Shown in pieces: positions 15,650-25,727 of a stretch of DNA of 46,747 bases. The notes beneath the pieces are model-generated. The model had not been told where the DNA came from and ran no database searches. It worked only from the letters and a program-made list of their open reading frames with translations. The position numbers and the translations under genes are program-made. The number at the start of each line of letters is the position of its first letter. Within the stretch, counting starts at the first letter, position 1. Origin of the DNA: an uncultured Gilliamella sp. (GTDB lineage: Bacteria > Pseudomonadota > Gammaproteobacteria > Enterobacterales > Orbaceae); assembly GCA_945271295.1 (NCBI GenBank), contig CALYPG010000022.1:1-46747 (forward strand), given 5' to 3'.

Positions 15650-16349
15650 TATCATTCCTTACTTTATTCCTATTTTCCGTGTTTGCTTCGTTTCATTGAT
15701 TGAATAACCTCACGTAGCCATAAATGGATAACAAATCAAATTCATCAATAACTATTATAAAAACTAACAACTATGTTAGGTTGCTTTATGGCATACCATT
15801 AGATAGCACTTTTAAATATATTCATTTCATTTTCACATATTATATAACTACGTCTATTTCTTTATTCAAAAAACACTTTATATACTTGCTATCTATAATT
15901 TCAATCAAAAATTATTATTTTGTTAGTAACATCTATCATTTTGTTTTATCGGAAGTTCTATTATTCTTATTAACTAAATAAAATTCATGCACACTATAAT
16001 CTAAATATAAACGTTGATCAGATTTTTTACCAAATTAATCCTTTCCATTTATTAAAAATATATAGATTTTTAAATGGATATTGTGAATAGCATCTTTTAG
16101 ATTTCACTTCTATTAATAGATTAATCAGAAAGTAATAAAAAAAGTATTTAAAAAAGGATTGCTTTTATACCAATTAAATAATTTATTGTTATTTTATGTT
16201 AGCAATTGAGTGAATTACTATCAAACTAAATAGTCTGTTTCTAACAAAGTATAATATTGATAATAAGAACAATAATAGGGTTAGATAATTTGTTTCTCAT
16301 TTATTATCTATTTCCCTATTTTTGCTCTCAATTAGTTACAATCGCTTTA
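15650..16349. other. AT-rich intergenic region
   Basis: No gene is supported. A plus-strand frame of 85 codons at 15724-15981 has no ribosome-binding site and only low-complexity hydrophobic content. An imperfect hairpin at about 16274-16318 (AATAGGG...CCCTATT with inner TAGATAAT/ATTATCTA) lies just past the end of the AAA ATPase gene and may end its transcript. Confidence 0.5.
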
Positions 16350-19300
16350 TTATAATTTTAGTGCTTGAACACTTTGTACCAAATCAGCAAGTTGAGTGAC
16401 AATTTGTATACCTGTATTAGTTTCATCACCACCTAACGATTTATTACGCATAAAGTCGTTTTTTATTTGTTGCCAACGTTTGGTTTGTTTATCTGTGAGT
16501 TGATTACGGATTTCGGCTAACTTAAGTAAATTTTCTTCTGCACCATTAGTGAGTAATTGTGCTTCGCCAAGATAATGATCATCAATAATTTGATTAAGCT
16601 CTTCATCATTCATTACTGCCGATACTTTTTCGGCTAACTTATTCATATTTCGATAGCTGCCTTGTAATTTAAATGGGGGTTCGGTTCGATATTTATCTGA
16701 TTGAGCTGCACTTATTATATATTGTTGGTTGACTTTAAATACTACTTCACGAATTGTTAATAAGTGGCGAAGTACCGCGATAATTTCACTAATTTCAGCT
16801 TGACTATAGGCATAGCTTAATTCATTGGTGTTGAGTGGTTTACCTTGTGCATGATCGATAAATAGATAAAGGTCATTTAGGTCTCGTAATGCCATTGGAG
16901 ATAAAATTGGATTACTGGTTAAGCAATTTTCGATATAACTTGAAGCGAATACTTCATCCATACCGCCTAACACTTCACCTAAATTATAGATATCGGCACG
17001 ATTGGCTAACATGTCAGGAATTTTAAATACTTCGCCTGATTCAGTATAAGGGTTGCCTGCCATAATAACGCAGAATTTCTTACCTCGCAGATCGTATGTT
17101 TTGGTTTTTTGTTTCCATACCCCTTCAATGCGCCGTGAACCATCACAAAGTGAAATGAATTTTTGCAAGAATTCAGGGTTAGTATGTTGAATATCATCGA
17201 TATATAACATAACGTTATTACCCATTTCAAAGGCTAAGTTAAGTTTTTCTAGTTCTTGACGTGCTGTCGCATTAGGAGCTTGTTCTGGATCAAATGACAC
17301 TACACTATGACCCAAGGCAGGCCCGTTAATTTTCATGAAAATTAAGCCAAGTCGATTAGCGATATATTCCATTAAGGTCGTTTTACCATAACCCGGAGGA
17401 GAAATAAGTAATAATAATCCCATTAAATCACTACGGCGATTTTCACCAACTGTCCCCATCTGTTTTGCTAAGTTATCGCCTATAATTGGAAGATAGACTT
17501 GATTGATCAATTTGTTACGCACAAATGACGTTAATGGTTTGGCTTTGAATTCCTCAAGATGTAATGATTCTCGTTGTTCATTGAGTACCTCTTGGCGTAA
17601 ACATTGGTAATCTTGAAACTCAGGGATAATGACTCTGGATTGTTGACGCATACGGCTAAAGAAATCGTCTAGATTAATATTTAATCTACCTTGTATAATA
17701 CGAGGATGTTCGCCTAATAAATCATCAACAGAAATTTCAAGATCAACTTCACTGATAGTGGTTGTAATATTGCTTTCTTTACTAAACATACATAAAACGA
17801 CTGCTTCAGCGATATAATTACTGATTTTTTGATATTGCTCTAATGTACAAAGTCCTTTAAACCAACTTTCAATTAAATGCCAACGGTCAGCAATCCGTTC
17901 ATTAAGATTTAATTGCGACTGGTTAAAACCTACCCACATATGAGATTGTTCTAAATGCGTTTTTAAGCCTTCAAAAAGATAACCACTGTATTTACTTAAA
18001 ATAAATTGTTGTGGAGTTTCAATTAATACATAGCTTAAATATTCAGCGGCTTGTTTGATATGATATTGTTGATGTTGTATCGGATTTGTTTGCAAAAATT
18101 TAGATATTTCTGCCGCTATTTCACTACGGAGATTTGTTAAACCTTCATCATGACCAAATAGAACATAAATATCCATGCAAGTTTTAGCACGTTCAGGCCA
18201 TAATTTAGCAATATCATTTTTTTGATTATAATGCCAATAGAGCATAGCTATACTACGTGCTAATGGGTTATAACGAAGTAAACCGGCTGTTTCACCAAGA
18301 GGAATTAGCTTAGATAAAATTTTCATGGCATCATGGTCGTGAATACCTTTTTCATAGCCTTCTCGGTAGCGCATAGCTGCATAATCACGTACTGTTTTGT
18401 TTAAAATATCGGGTTGATTTAATTGACTAATTAAGTCGGCATAAGTAAACTCGAATTCATTTTTTAAAGCCGAACTGATAATTGAGTAGGCAAGATATTC
18501 AGCACGATAAATTGTTGGTGTTTCTGATTCTAAAGAAATCATCCAATAGGGTTTATAACTTTCTAATTTAGGATGATCTATTTTTTCTTGATAGTTAGTT
18601 CCTGTTAATTGTAAAAACAGATGATTATCTTTAACAACTATAGTTAAATCGAGTTCCTGAGTATTAACACTAAATTTATGTCTAGGTCCCAGTTTAATAA
18701 CATTGCCACCTGACTCAAATATTTCTGATTTGTCACGTAAAGATCGAATAGCTTGATCTTTGGCACTTTTGAATTGTGATTCAATATCATCAGCTTTCAC
18801 ATTATCAAATAATGCCCTTAGTTTTTCGACAATTTCTCGAATTTTTAATGCTAATGGATCTGTGATAAAAAAAGCATTAAGTTCGGTAAGATTCGAAAAT
18901 TTAGCTGTTCTTCTTGGAATGCTGTCTAAAATCCGTTGTGCTGCGGTGAGTAGAGCTTCAGTGCGTCTTGATCTTTCTTCAATTAATGTTTGTTTATGCG
19001 TTTCAAAAGATTCTAATATTTCTTCTCGTTTAGCTAAAATATCATTAAGAAACTCTTCGCTTTCGCTAAATTGATTTTCCAATTCTTCTAATTGGACTAA
19101 CAATCGTGCGAGCTCATCTTCACATTTTTCTGGGGTAGTAGCTAAATTTAATGCACTGGTGATGCTTTGGTTGAATAGTTTAAATTGTGCACCAAATTGA
19201 GCAACCATTTCAATATTGGAAAGATTTTTTCTTTTTTGATTAATTCTGGCTTTGGTTTGATTTAACTTGGCATAAACTTCCGCAATAGACTCAATGATTT

Positions 19301-21293
19301 TAGTCTGCAATGTGACATCATCAAATTTTAGTGATGCGATTAATTGAGAAAGCATATCTAAATCGCCAGACATTTCTTCTGATATGTTTATTGGTTCAAT
19401 AAGCTTAGCAACGGTATCTGCTTTTGGAATACTGTTTTCAATATCATCTATTTTAGAAATAAAGGGTTCTAACGATTTCTCACTACCTAAAAATTGAGCT
19501 GTCGCTAATGTGACTAATGATTGGCGTTCCTTAAGTTCATTTTCCATTGTATCAATTTGATCTAAATCGATATAACGGTAAGTTCTTAATGTAACTAAAC
19601 TACCTAATTGCAACTTAATCGCATTAAGTGCATCGACATATTCTTGTGTTGCTTGCCAGCCATCAGGATAAAGTTTAGCTAATAGATCTTGTTGATTGGA
19701 TATTGCTTCACGCATGGCGCTAGCAGATTGGCGACGGATACTTTCAACTTTTTCATATTCGTCAAGCACCAATTCACTTGTTTGTGAAATATTACGTAAA
19801 ATTGGTGCAATTGATAAATTTTGTTCATCATTGAGCCAAAAATAGTTATCAAATAATCGTTTTGTATCTTCGCTTAATTTACTATATAGCTGAGATGAGA
19901 CACTTTGATTATCAATTTGACGAGCAATAAAGTAGAGATCGGAAATCCCACGAACAAGTTCGGCATTACCAATTTTACCTAAAAAACTATTATTTTGCGG
20001 TTGCTGGGCAGCGAATTCGTCGCTATAAAAAGGTGTTTGCCAGATTTGCATGGGATGAACCCTAGTCGGTTCATCATTTTGACCTTCAAAGACCACCATT
20101 CGCCCGTCTTCGAAAACTGCATAACCGTGACCAAAAATAGGGTTATCCAACTTTCGTTCAATCATATTGTAATTGAACAAAGCAAGTCGCCCGGAATTAG
20201 GATCATAAAATATATATAAAACATCTTCACCATTAGGTGAGCGTCTAATGCGTCTAAATCGCATGCCTGACATAGACTGATCAAAAGTTTTATATTCACC
20301 ATTTTGCAAATAGTAACCACCGGGAAAGATGACACCATGATCTTCCGGAAGTTGTATACAAGCTTGACCGATAGAATCTATTCTTTGTACTTTTTGCGTT
20401 AAGCTGTTATAAATTAAATAGCGCCAATTATCTTCGCGATACGGTAAAACCTTTAACAGGATTAGTGATCCAACTTTTGCATATTCAATTTTGGCATCAT
20501 TGATTGATTGGTTTTTATCAATTACATCTTCACGGTAAATGCCAAGCCCATCATTTGTATTGTTTTCACATTTAATGGTTAAATCACCACCAATTGTTTC
20601 GACAAAAACGGTATCTAAAATATTTACATGTGAAAAACGTCCATTAACAATATTCTCGCGAGTTGTTGCTATCCATTCGAAATCGTAAGCTGGAGGTAAA
20701 GCTATATCTCGTTCTCCACGATTATCGATATAAGTAATGGTTTTTTTATCACTGGAAATAGACCAGCGAAAAACACGTATATCATTCACGCGTTCGCCAA
20801 TTTGAAAACTAGCAAGTAATTTACCATCACGTTCAACTAATTGAAGTAGTTGGGCATTTTTATAATAAGTATAAAGTTCGCTAAAATCTTGAACAAAACG
20901 ATCAATGCTTAAAAATGTTTCAGAAATATTAACGGGATCGGCTTCATAATTACCATCCCTTTCAACAAGTTGATAAAGTGAGAATACATCTTCAATTTTA
21001 GTTTCTTTTTTTAGTCCTAAAAAAACGTTATAACCAAATAATAACCAGTCACCAAAACGAACAATATCACGAGCTATACAATTATTTTCAGTCCTAATGC
21101 GAATTCGGTTAATGATTGACATGTCACTTTTGCCAAATTCGGTAAGACGTTTTTGGTTTAATGCTTCGGTTTGTTGATTTAATTCTTGTCCTAATGATGT
21201 TAGACGTTTACGAAGAATTTCATAAGCTCCGCCTTCTGCGACTGCTTTATCTAATGTGGTGGGTTGTTGATTATCTTGTTGTGTTTCTGCCAT
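16350..21293 (-). CDS. giant AAA+ ATPase ('DNA repair ATPase'/DUF3686 type) of a PspA-flotillin cluster
   Basis: This protein has 1647 residues. The N-terminal 60-450 look like beta-propeller repeats (FRWSISSDKKTITYIDNRGE, RFRRIRRSPNGEDVLYIFYD). A long coiled-coil region follows (about 510-840). A C-terminal AAA+ domain has Walker A in SPPGYGKTTLMEY near residue 1300 and Walker B VMLYIDDIQ near 1363. Databases often label this family 'DNA repair ATPase', but the neighbours argue for membrane-stress work: PspA, flotillin and YqiJ lie upstream in the same direction. I chose ATG at 21293; a TTG six codons upstream is less likely. It is probably the motor that remodels PspA assemblies at the inner membrane, which is an inference from context. 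Confidence 0.8.
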   Translation of the reverse strand: MAETQQDNQQPTTLDKAVAEGGAYEILRKRLTSLGQELNQQTEALNQKRLTEFGKSDMSIINRIRIRTENNCIARDIVRFGDWLLFGYNVFLGLKKETKIEDVFSLYQLVERDGNYEADPVNISETFLSIDRFVQDFSELYTYYKNAQLLQLVERDGKLLASFQIGERVNDIRVFRWSISSDKKTITYIDNRGERDIALPPAYDFEWIATTRENIVNGRFSHVNILDTVFVETIGGDLTIKCENNTNDGLGIYREDVIDKNQSINDAKIEYAKVGSLILLKVLPYREDNWRYLIYNSLTQKVQRIDSIGQACIQLPEDHGVIFPGGYYLQNGEYKTFDQSMSGMRFRRIRRSPNGEDVLYIFYDPNSGRLALFNYNMIERKLDNPIFGHGYAVFEDGRMVVFEGQNDEPTRVHPMQIWQTPFYSDEFAAQQPQNNSFLGKIGNAELVRGISDLYFIARQIDNQSVSSQLYSKLSEDTKRLFDNYFWLNDEQNLSIAPILRNISQTSELVLDEYEKVESIRRQSASAMREAISNQQDLLAKLYPDGWQATQEYVDALNAIKLQLGSLVTLRTYRYIDLDQIDTMENELKERQSLVTLATAQFLGSEKSLEPFISKIDDIENSIPKADTVAKLIEPINISEEMSGDLDMLSQLIASLKFDDVTLQTKIIESIAEVYAKLNQTKARINQKRKNLSNIEMVAQFGAQFKLFNQSITSALNLATTPEKCEDELARLLVQLEELENQFSESEEFLNDILAKREEILESFETHKQTLIEERSRRTEALLTAAQRILDSIPRRTAKFSNLTELNAFFITDPLALKIREIVEKLRALFDNVKADDIESQFKSAKDQAIRSLRDKSEIFESGGNVIKLGPRHKFSVNTQELDLTIVVKDNHLFLQLTGTNYQEKIDHPKLESYKPYWMISLESETPTIYRAEYLAYSIISSALKNEFEFTYADLISQLNQPDILNKTVRDYAAMRYREGYEKGIHDHDAMKILSKLIPLGETAGLLRYNPLARSIAMLYWHYNQKNDIAKLWPERAKTCMDIYVLFGHDEGLTNLRSEIAAEISKFLQTNPIQHQQYHIKQAAEYLSYVLIETPQQFILSKYSGYLFEGLKTHLEQSHMWVGFNQSQLNLNERIADRWHLIESWFKGLCTLEQYQKISNYIAEAVVLCMFSKESNITTTISEVDLEISVDDLLGEHPRIIQGRLNINLDDFFSRMRQQSRVIIPEFQDYQCLRQEVLNEQRESLHLEEFKAKPLTSFVRNKLINQVYLPIIGDNLAKQMGTVGENRRSDLMGLLLLISPPGYGKTTLMEYIANRLGLIFMKINGPALGHSVVSFDPEQAPNATARQELEKLNLAFEMGNNVMLYIDDIQHTNPEFLQKFISLCDGSRRIEGVWKQKTKTYDLRGKKFCVIMAGNPYTESGEVFKIPDMLANRADIYNLGEVLGGMDEVFASSYIENCLTSNPILSPMALRDLNDLYLFIDHAQGKPLNTNELSYAYSQAEISEIIAVLRHLLTIREVVFKVNQQYIISAAQSDKYRTEPPFKLQGSYRNMNKLAEKVSAVMNDEELNQIIDDHYLGEAQLLTNGAEENLLKLAEIRNQLTDKQTKRWQQIKNDFMRNKSLGGDETNTGIQIVTQLADLVQSVQALKL

Positions 21294-21330
21294 TTTTAAC
21301 TCATCAATCAATATGCTGAAAAGCTTATTT

Positions 21331-21397
21331 GTTTTCGATAGAAATATATAACTCTACCGAAAACAGATAATAGTGATAATTCTGAATAAGAATTATC
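21331..21397 (-). other. tandem hairpins between flotillin and ATPase genes
   Basis: Two hairpins sit in the 117-base gap. One pairs GTTTTCG-TAGA with TCTA-CGAAAAC at 21331-21364 (one mismatch). The other pairs GATAATTC with GAATTATC at 21375-21397. Neither has a U-run on the minus strand, so they look like processing or stability elements rather than terminators. Confidence 0.5.
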
Positions 21398-21410
21398 AAA
21401 TTAAGTATTG

Positions 21411-23513
21411 TTATTCACTTTCATTTTTGGAAGATAAAAATTGTTTTGCTAATGCTTTTAAATCAGTATTTTTTAACGTTTCTTTAAGATCGACATTTTT
21501 ATTTCCTGATAAGCGAGACAATACTGATTGTAATGCAGATTGAAGAACAGGACTTTGATTAACAGTACCTTCAATTGCTTTACCAACACTAATTGCTTTA
21601 GAGAAACTATTGAAGAAGTTATCATTACCCCCAACAATTTCAATATTAGCTTTACTAAACGCTGCAGCAAGAACATCAGCTTGTTCTCTAGCAATATCTT
21701 TATTGGCAGCAATAGCAGCCATTGCTTGTTCAAAGATTTTTTCTAACGCTAAACGGAATTCTTCATGGCTTTGCGATTGTTCATTCATTGTTCCCATAGC
21801 TTGGAATTTCTCAACTAAGCCGTTTGCTTCAGCAATTAAGCGTTCGCGAATTACCAATGCTTCAGCAAGGCCTTGTTCTTTGGTTGCCGAAGCCTTTGCC
21901 AAACCAATTTTTTCATCACCACGAGCTTGTGCTGATAATTTTTCTTCCAGTACTTTTGCTTCAGTCAAACCTTGTTTTTCAATTGCTATAGCTTTAGCTT
22001 CAATAACTTTTGCTTCTGATAAGCCTTTTTCTTGGTTACCTTTAGCTTCAGCTAATAACGTTTCGGCTGTAATATTTGCTTTAACTAATCCTTCTTTTTC
22101 TTCAGCTTCTGCTCGTGCTTTGCGTACTTTTGCCTCAGCCAAGCCGATTGCTGCTTCTTCAGCTTCAATACCTTGAGCAAGTTGCTTTTTCGCCTCAGCT
22201 TGTTTAGCAGCTGCCTCAAGTTCAGCTTGTGCGATAGTGCTGATTTCAATCGCACGATGTTTTGATGCTTGTTCATCGGCTTCCGCTTGCTTAACTTGTT
22301 TAACTAATTCTTGCTCAGCTCTTGCTTCTGCTTCGATAATAGTTGTTTGTTTTTCGCGATCTGCTTTTGATACTTCTCGAACTTCTTTAATATTTTCTTC
22401 TTCAACAGCAACGGTTTTTTCAACAGCAACCCGTTCACGAATAACATTAGCAATAAGTTTTTTTTCTTCTTCGAGTACTTTATCTTTTTCAATACGTTGT
22501 AATTCAACTTCTCTTTCACGGGCAACGATCTCAAGTGACCTGGCCCTCTCAACTCGCTCTTCTTCGATTGCAATGGCACGAAGACGATTTTGTTGTGCTA
22601 CTTCTACTTCACGTAAACGATTTTCTTCTCGTACTTCGATCTCTTGTTGTGATTGAATTCTGGCCTGTTCAGCTTTCAAACGTTCTTCTTCTTGAACTTT
22701 CAATGTTTCTGCCGCTTCACGCGCTCTGATTGTCTCAATTTCACGTTTTTGACGTGCTTCTGCATCGGCTTGTTGTCGTTCAAGCTCAAGTTTTGCTTCG
22801 ATTGTTTCGGTGTCTTTTTTCTTTAATGCTAATTCAAGATCTCTTTCGCGTTTATTGGTTTCATCTTTATGAATAGCAGTGATTGAGGTAATTTTATTAA
22901 TACCTTCAGCGTCAAAGATATTATCTGGATCCAGTGATTTAATAGGAGTTTGTTCTAAATAATCAATGGCAACATCTTCTAGGGCATAACCATTTAAATC
23001 TTTACCAATAACATCAATAATACGTTCACGAAAATTCATCCGATCTTCGAATAATTTGGATAACTCAAACTGTTTACCTACAGTTTTCAATGCTTCAGAA
23101 AATTTGGCACTAAAGAGAGAACTCACTGCCTTTTGGTCTGAAGCTCTATCGACACCAATTGATTTTGCTACTTTTAACACATCTTCTGTCGTTTCATTCA
23201 CTCGTAAATAAAAAGCAACACAAATATCTGCACGTAAATTATCTTGACAAATCAAACCATCTTTCCCTCGACGCTCTACATCAAAAGTAATTAATGATAT
23301 TTTCATAAATTCTTTTTTATAGATAACAGGATAAACTAATGCCCCTGTGAAATGTACTTTCGGTTTTGAGCTAAGATCGTTGACTATAAGTGCTGTACCT
23401 TGTGGCACTTTGATATAAAAAGCTTTAAATAATAGAAAAAAACCAAAAATAACAAGAGCGATAATTGCTATCATTAAAAGAAAAAATATTACTGTATTAG
23501 TACTTATATACAT
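21411..23513 (-). CDS. yqiK: YqiK-like flotillin (SPFH protein)
   Basis: This 700-residue protein has an N-terminal transmembrane helix (about 8-32) followed by an SPFH domain (about 33-215; TFDVERRGKDGLICQDNLRA). A very long charged coiled coil runs from about 215 to 560. Its later part repeats a unit of about 25-30 residues built on EKGLSEAK and EKQGLTEAKV. The tail ends KALAKQFLSSKNESE. Flotillins form large ring scaffolds at membrane microdomains. It is longer than E. coli YqiK (553 residues), the extra length lying in the coiled coil and tail. It starts 30 bases after yqiJ, so the two are co-transcribed, as in E. coli. Confidence 0.85.
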   Translation of the reverse strand: MYISTNTVIFFLLMIAIIALVIFGFFLLFKAFYIKVPQGTALIVNDLSSKPKVHFTGALVYPVIYKKEFMKISLITFDVERRGKDGLICQDNLRADICVAFYLRVNETTEDVLKVAKSIGVDRASDQKAVSSLFSAKFSEALKTVGKQFELSKLFEDRMNFRERIIDVIGKDLNGYALEDVAIDYLEQTPIKSLDPDNIFDAEGINKITSITAIHKDETNKRERDLELALKKKDTETIEAKLELERQQADAEARQKREIETIRAREAAETLKVQEEERLKAEQARIQSQQEIEVREENRLREVEVAQQNRLRAIAIEEERVERARSLEIVAREREVELQRIEKDKVLEEEKKLIANVIRERVAVEKTVAVEEENIKEVREVSKADREKQTTIIEAEARAEQELVKQVKQAEADEQASKHRAIEISTIAQAELEAAAKQAEAKKQLAQGIEAEEAAIGLAEAKVRKARAEAEEKEGLVKANITAETLLAEAKGNQEKGLSEAKVIEAKAIAIEKQGLTEAKVLEEKLSAQARGDEKIGLAKASATKEQGLAEALVIRERLIAEANGLVEKFQAMGTMNEQSQSHEEFRLALEKIFEQAMAAIAANKDIAREQADVLAAAFSKANIEIVGGNDNFFNSFSKAISVGKAIEGTVNQSPVLQSALQSVLSRLSGNKNVDLKETLKNTDLKALAKQFLSSKNESE

Positions 23514-23543
23514 AATTTACTATTCTCCATAAATTAATCCTCA

Positions 23544-24212
23544 CTATCCATTAAAATCTTTTAAACTAATAATTTCATAACTATTATTGGTAGTATCATA
23601 TTTCAATAATACAGCTTTATCACCACGTTTGAATTGGTATGATTCGATACATCTAACTTGTAATATCAGACCCGCACCACCATTATCTAAAGTAGCCTCA
23701 CCTTTGTTGTTATTTACAGTACTTGAACGTATTTCTACTATTTGACCTAGAAGTGATTTATAGCTCTCAGTAGCATTAATTTTTCTAAAGAAAGGTCGAA
23801 TGGGTTTTATGATAAATGCGGTTAGATACACAGCTATGATGAAAGCTATAACAAAAATTAATGTTCCGATTAAGTAATAAAGTAAAACATAATCATATAA
23901 AGGTAAAATGAGTAAACGAAAAGAAAAATAACAGATAGACCATCCAATTAATGAAATTAAAGTGATAACTAATGTCATTGGTACTTCATTAAAACCGAAT
24001 TTCATTAATAAGCCGCCAAATCCGGACGATGTGGGTATCTCAGTTCCAAAACCATCAACATTATTAATACTATCTATATTAAAATCAATATTTAAACAAT
24101 CAATACTTAATATACCAATTGCTGCCACTAACCAGTATAAGACGCATAATGTTAATAACCCACTAAAAATAATTACTGGAAAAGAAAAAAAGATTCCCCA
24201 GAAAAGCTCCAT
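23544..24212 (-). CDS. yqiJ: YqiJ-like NfeD/OB-fold membrane protein
   Basis: This 222-residue protein has transmembrane segments at about 5-35, 76-100 and 105-135, and a C-terminal soluble OB-like domain (about 150-222; SLLGQIVEIRSSTVNNNKGE and QFKRGDKAVLLKYD). NfeD-type proteins pair with SPFH proteins, and this one directly precedes yqiK. GAAGG lies before ATG. It probably anchors or limits the flotillin scaffold in the inner membrane. E. coli YqiJ has about 209 residues, so the length fits. Confidence 0.8.
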   Translation of the reverse strand: MELFWGIFFSFPVIIFSGLLTLCVLYWLVAAIGILSIDCLNIDFNIDSINNVDGFGTEIPTSSGFGGLLMKFGFNEVPMTLVITLISLIGWSICYFSFRLLILPLYDYVLLYYLIGTLIFVIAFIIAVYLTAFIIKPIRPFFRKINATESYKSLLGQIVEIRSSTVNNNKGEATLDNGGAGLILQVRCIESYQFKRGDKAVLLKYDTTNNSYEIISLKDFNG

Positions 24213-24313
24213 TATATTTCCTTCACTTTTAAAAACTAGTCATCATGAACTAGCTATTCCATTTTTATTATTATTGATATTTATTTTAACAAAAAAATAC
24301 CAAAACCAATAAT

Positions 24314-25006
24314 TTAATTCGCTTGCTTATTTTTTAATTTTGCTAAAATAGCTACAGCATCTTGATTACCTGACTTAATACCTGCAGCTTCAAGTTTACT
24401 ATCAAGTGAATCTTGACCTTCTGACATAGCTAATTCATTTTTAGCTTCAATGGTTGCAGCTGTTTTTTCTTGACGTTTTTTTATGCGTTCTAGAGAATCT
24501 AGCGCTGTTTGTAGTTTAGCTGTTGAACCACCATAACGTTGGGCAATAGCTGATTGTGCTTTTTGTACGCTTTCAGTTGCTTTTACAATATCAACTTGTT
24601 GTTTTAAATTGCGTATATTTATTTCTGTTTGTGAAATGGATTGACGCAAATTTTTTACACTTTCAGCAAAATATGTCGCCTGTTTTTTATGATTCTCATT
24701 TTGATTTTCAAGTATTGAAAGTTTTTCAGCTACCTCTAAAGCTAATCCTTCATTATTACTTTCTAATGCTTTAAGAGCATAATTTTCATATTCAGCTATT
24801 TTGGCTTGGGTAGTTTGTACCTCTTTATCAGCCATTATTTGTTGAGCGAGTAAATTGGCTAATGATTCTTTAGCTTGTTTTAATTCAGCGTCAGCATCTC
24901 TTATTTCTTGATCAAGAATTCGTAAAGCTTGTGCGTCTATTACTGATTCACCAGCTTCATTTATACTACCACGAAGCGCTGTCACTAATTTTTTGAAAAT
25001 AGTCAT
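24314..25006 (-). CDS. yjfJ: PspA/IM30-family protein (YjfJ-like)
   Basis: This 230-residue protein is almost wholly alpha-helical. It begins MTIFKKLVTALRGSINEAGE, the amphipathic helix and first part of helix 1, and has long coiled-coil helices with ESVIDAQALRILDQEIRDAD. PspA/IM30 proteins are bacterial ESCRT-III relatives that polymerise on stressed inner membranes. Length and the partner gene yjfI match YjfJ rather than classical PspA. AGAGGTTAACA precedes the ATG. It is 31 bases after yjfI and 101 before yqiJ. Confidence 0.9.
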   Translation of the reverse strand: MTIFKKLVTALRGSINEAGESVIDAQALRILDQEIRDADAELKQAKESLANLLAQQIMADKEVQTTQAKIAEYENYALKALESNNEGLALEVAEKLSILENQNENHKKQATYFAESVKNLRQSISQTEINIRNLKQQVDIVKATESVQKAQSAIAQRYGGSTAKLQTALDSLERIKKRQEKTAATIEAKNELAMSEGQDSLDSKLEAAGIKSGNQDAVAILAKLKNKQAN

Positions 25007-25037
25007 TGTTAACCTCTCATTATTGATTTAAATTCAA

Positions 25038-25679
25038 TTAGTTAATTTTTATAAAATGTTCATAGGCTTCAGTAGCTTTAATTACATTATCAGACAGTGT
25101 TTCTAATTCATAAATAATATTACTTAATAATGAGGAAGAACTTAATGCTCCATACATGATGTAATTTAATGAACCATCTCCTGTTTTTTCAATGGCTATC
25201 GTTGATAATGGAAATAGCTTGCGAGTACATAAAACTTCTTCATTAAATTGAGTTGGTTCTGTTACTATATCAACTGGCCAAAGCAGTGCCTCTACTATAA
25301 TTTGTTGATTGGAAATACTTAAAAAAAGTGGTAAATCACCATATTCATGCATAATAATATGTAAACAAGCATCAATACCATCAATTATTTCAAGGCTGGC
25401 AAAGTTTTGCTTGAATATATCAGAATTTATTAATGCATCATAAAGATTTGCTATTGTCCAAATTTCGTTTTTTTTCATTACATTATTTCCCTGTTTATCG
25501 TTAAAGCTATTATTGTTATTTGTTTGAGTTTGTCGAAACATTTTTTCAATCTCAAGTAATTTTGGTGCGTTTTCTGGTAAAATCCAGACTTCTTTTTTAA
25601 TTAAACCTTGTTCTCTTAGACGTTGCCGATATTGTTGTTGATAAAATGCTGAACTTTTGGTTTCTTTATTTTTTTTCAT
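25038..25679 (-). CDS. yjfI: YjfI-like DUF2170 protein
   Basis: This 213-residue protein has two parts. The N-terminus (1-50) is basic, with FYQQQYRQRLREQGLIKKEV and WILPENAPKLLEIEK, and looks like a small nucleic-acid- or partner-binding element. The rest is a DUF2170 domain (about 70-213) with the pattern DACLHIIMHEYGDLPLFLSI then EALLWPVDIVTEP. A low-complexity Asn/Gln linker joins them. It is the first gene of the five-gene minus-strand unit and always seems to accompany YjfJ-type PspA proteins. A regulatory role is plausible but unproven. A 33-bp inverted repeat lies about 50 bases upstream. Confidence 0.75.
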   Translation of the reverse strand: MKKNKETKSSAFYQQQYRQRLREQGLIKKEVWILPENAPKLLEIEKMFRQTQTNNNNSFNDKQGNNVMKKNEIWTIANLYDALINSDIFKQNFASLEIIDGIDACLHIIMHEYGDLPLFLSISNQQIIVEALLWPVDIVTEPTQFNEEVLCTRKLFPLSTIAIEKTGDGSLNYIMYGALSSSSLLSNIIYELETLSDNVIKATEAYEHFIKIN

Positions 25680-25727
25680 AGCATTAACATTATATTTGTT
25701 AGTTAGTAGAATTTTATATTAACATAA

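Noticed and set aside
15724-15981. 85-codon plus-strand open frame
   Set aside because: No ribosome-binding site, low-complexity hydrophobic content expected from AT-rich DNA, and no recognisable motif.
21610-22656. Long plus-strand frames opposite the flotillin gene
   Set aside because: They mirror the repetitive Glu/Ala/Lys-rich coiled coil, which gives open Ser/Ala/Phe-rich antisense frames; no start signals.
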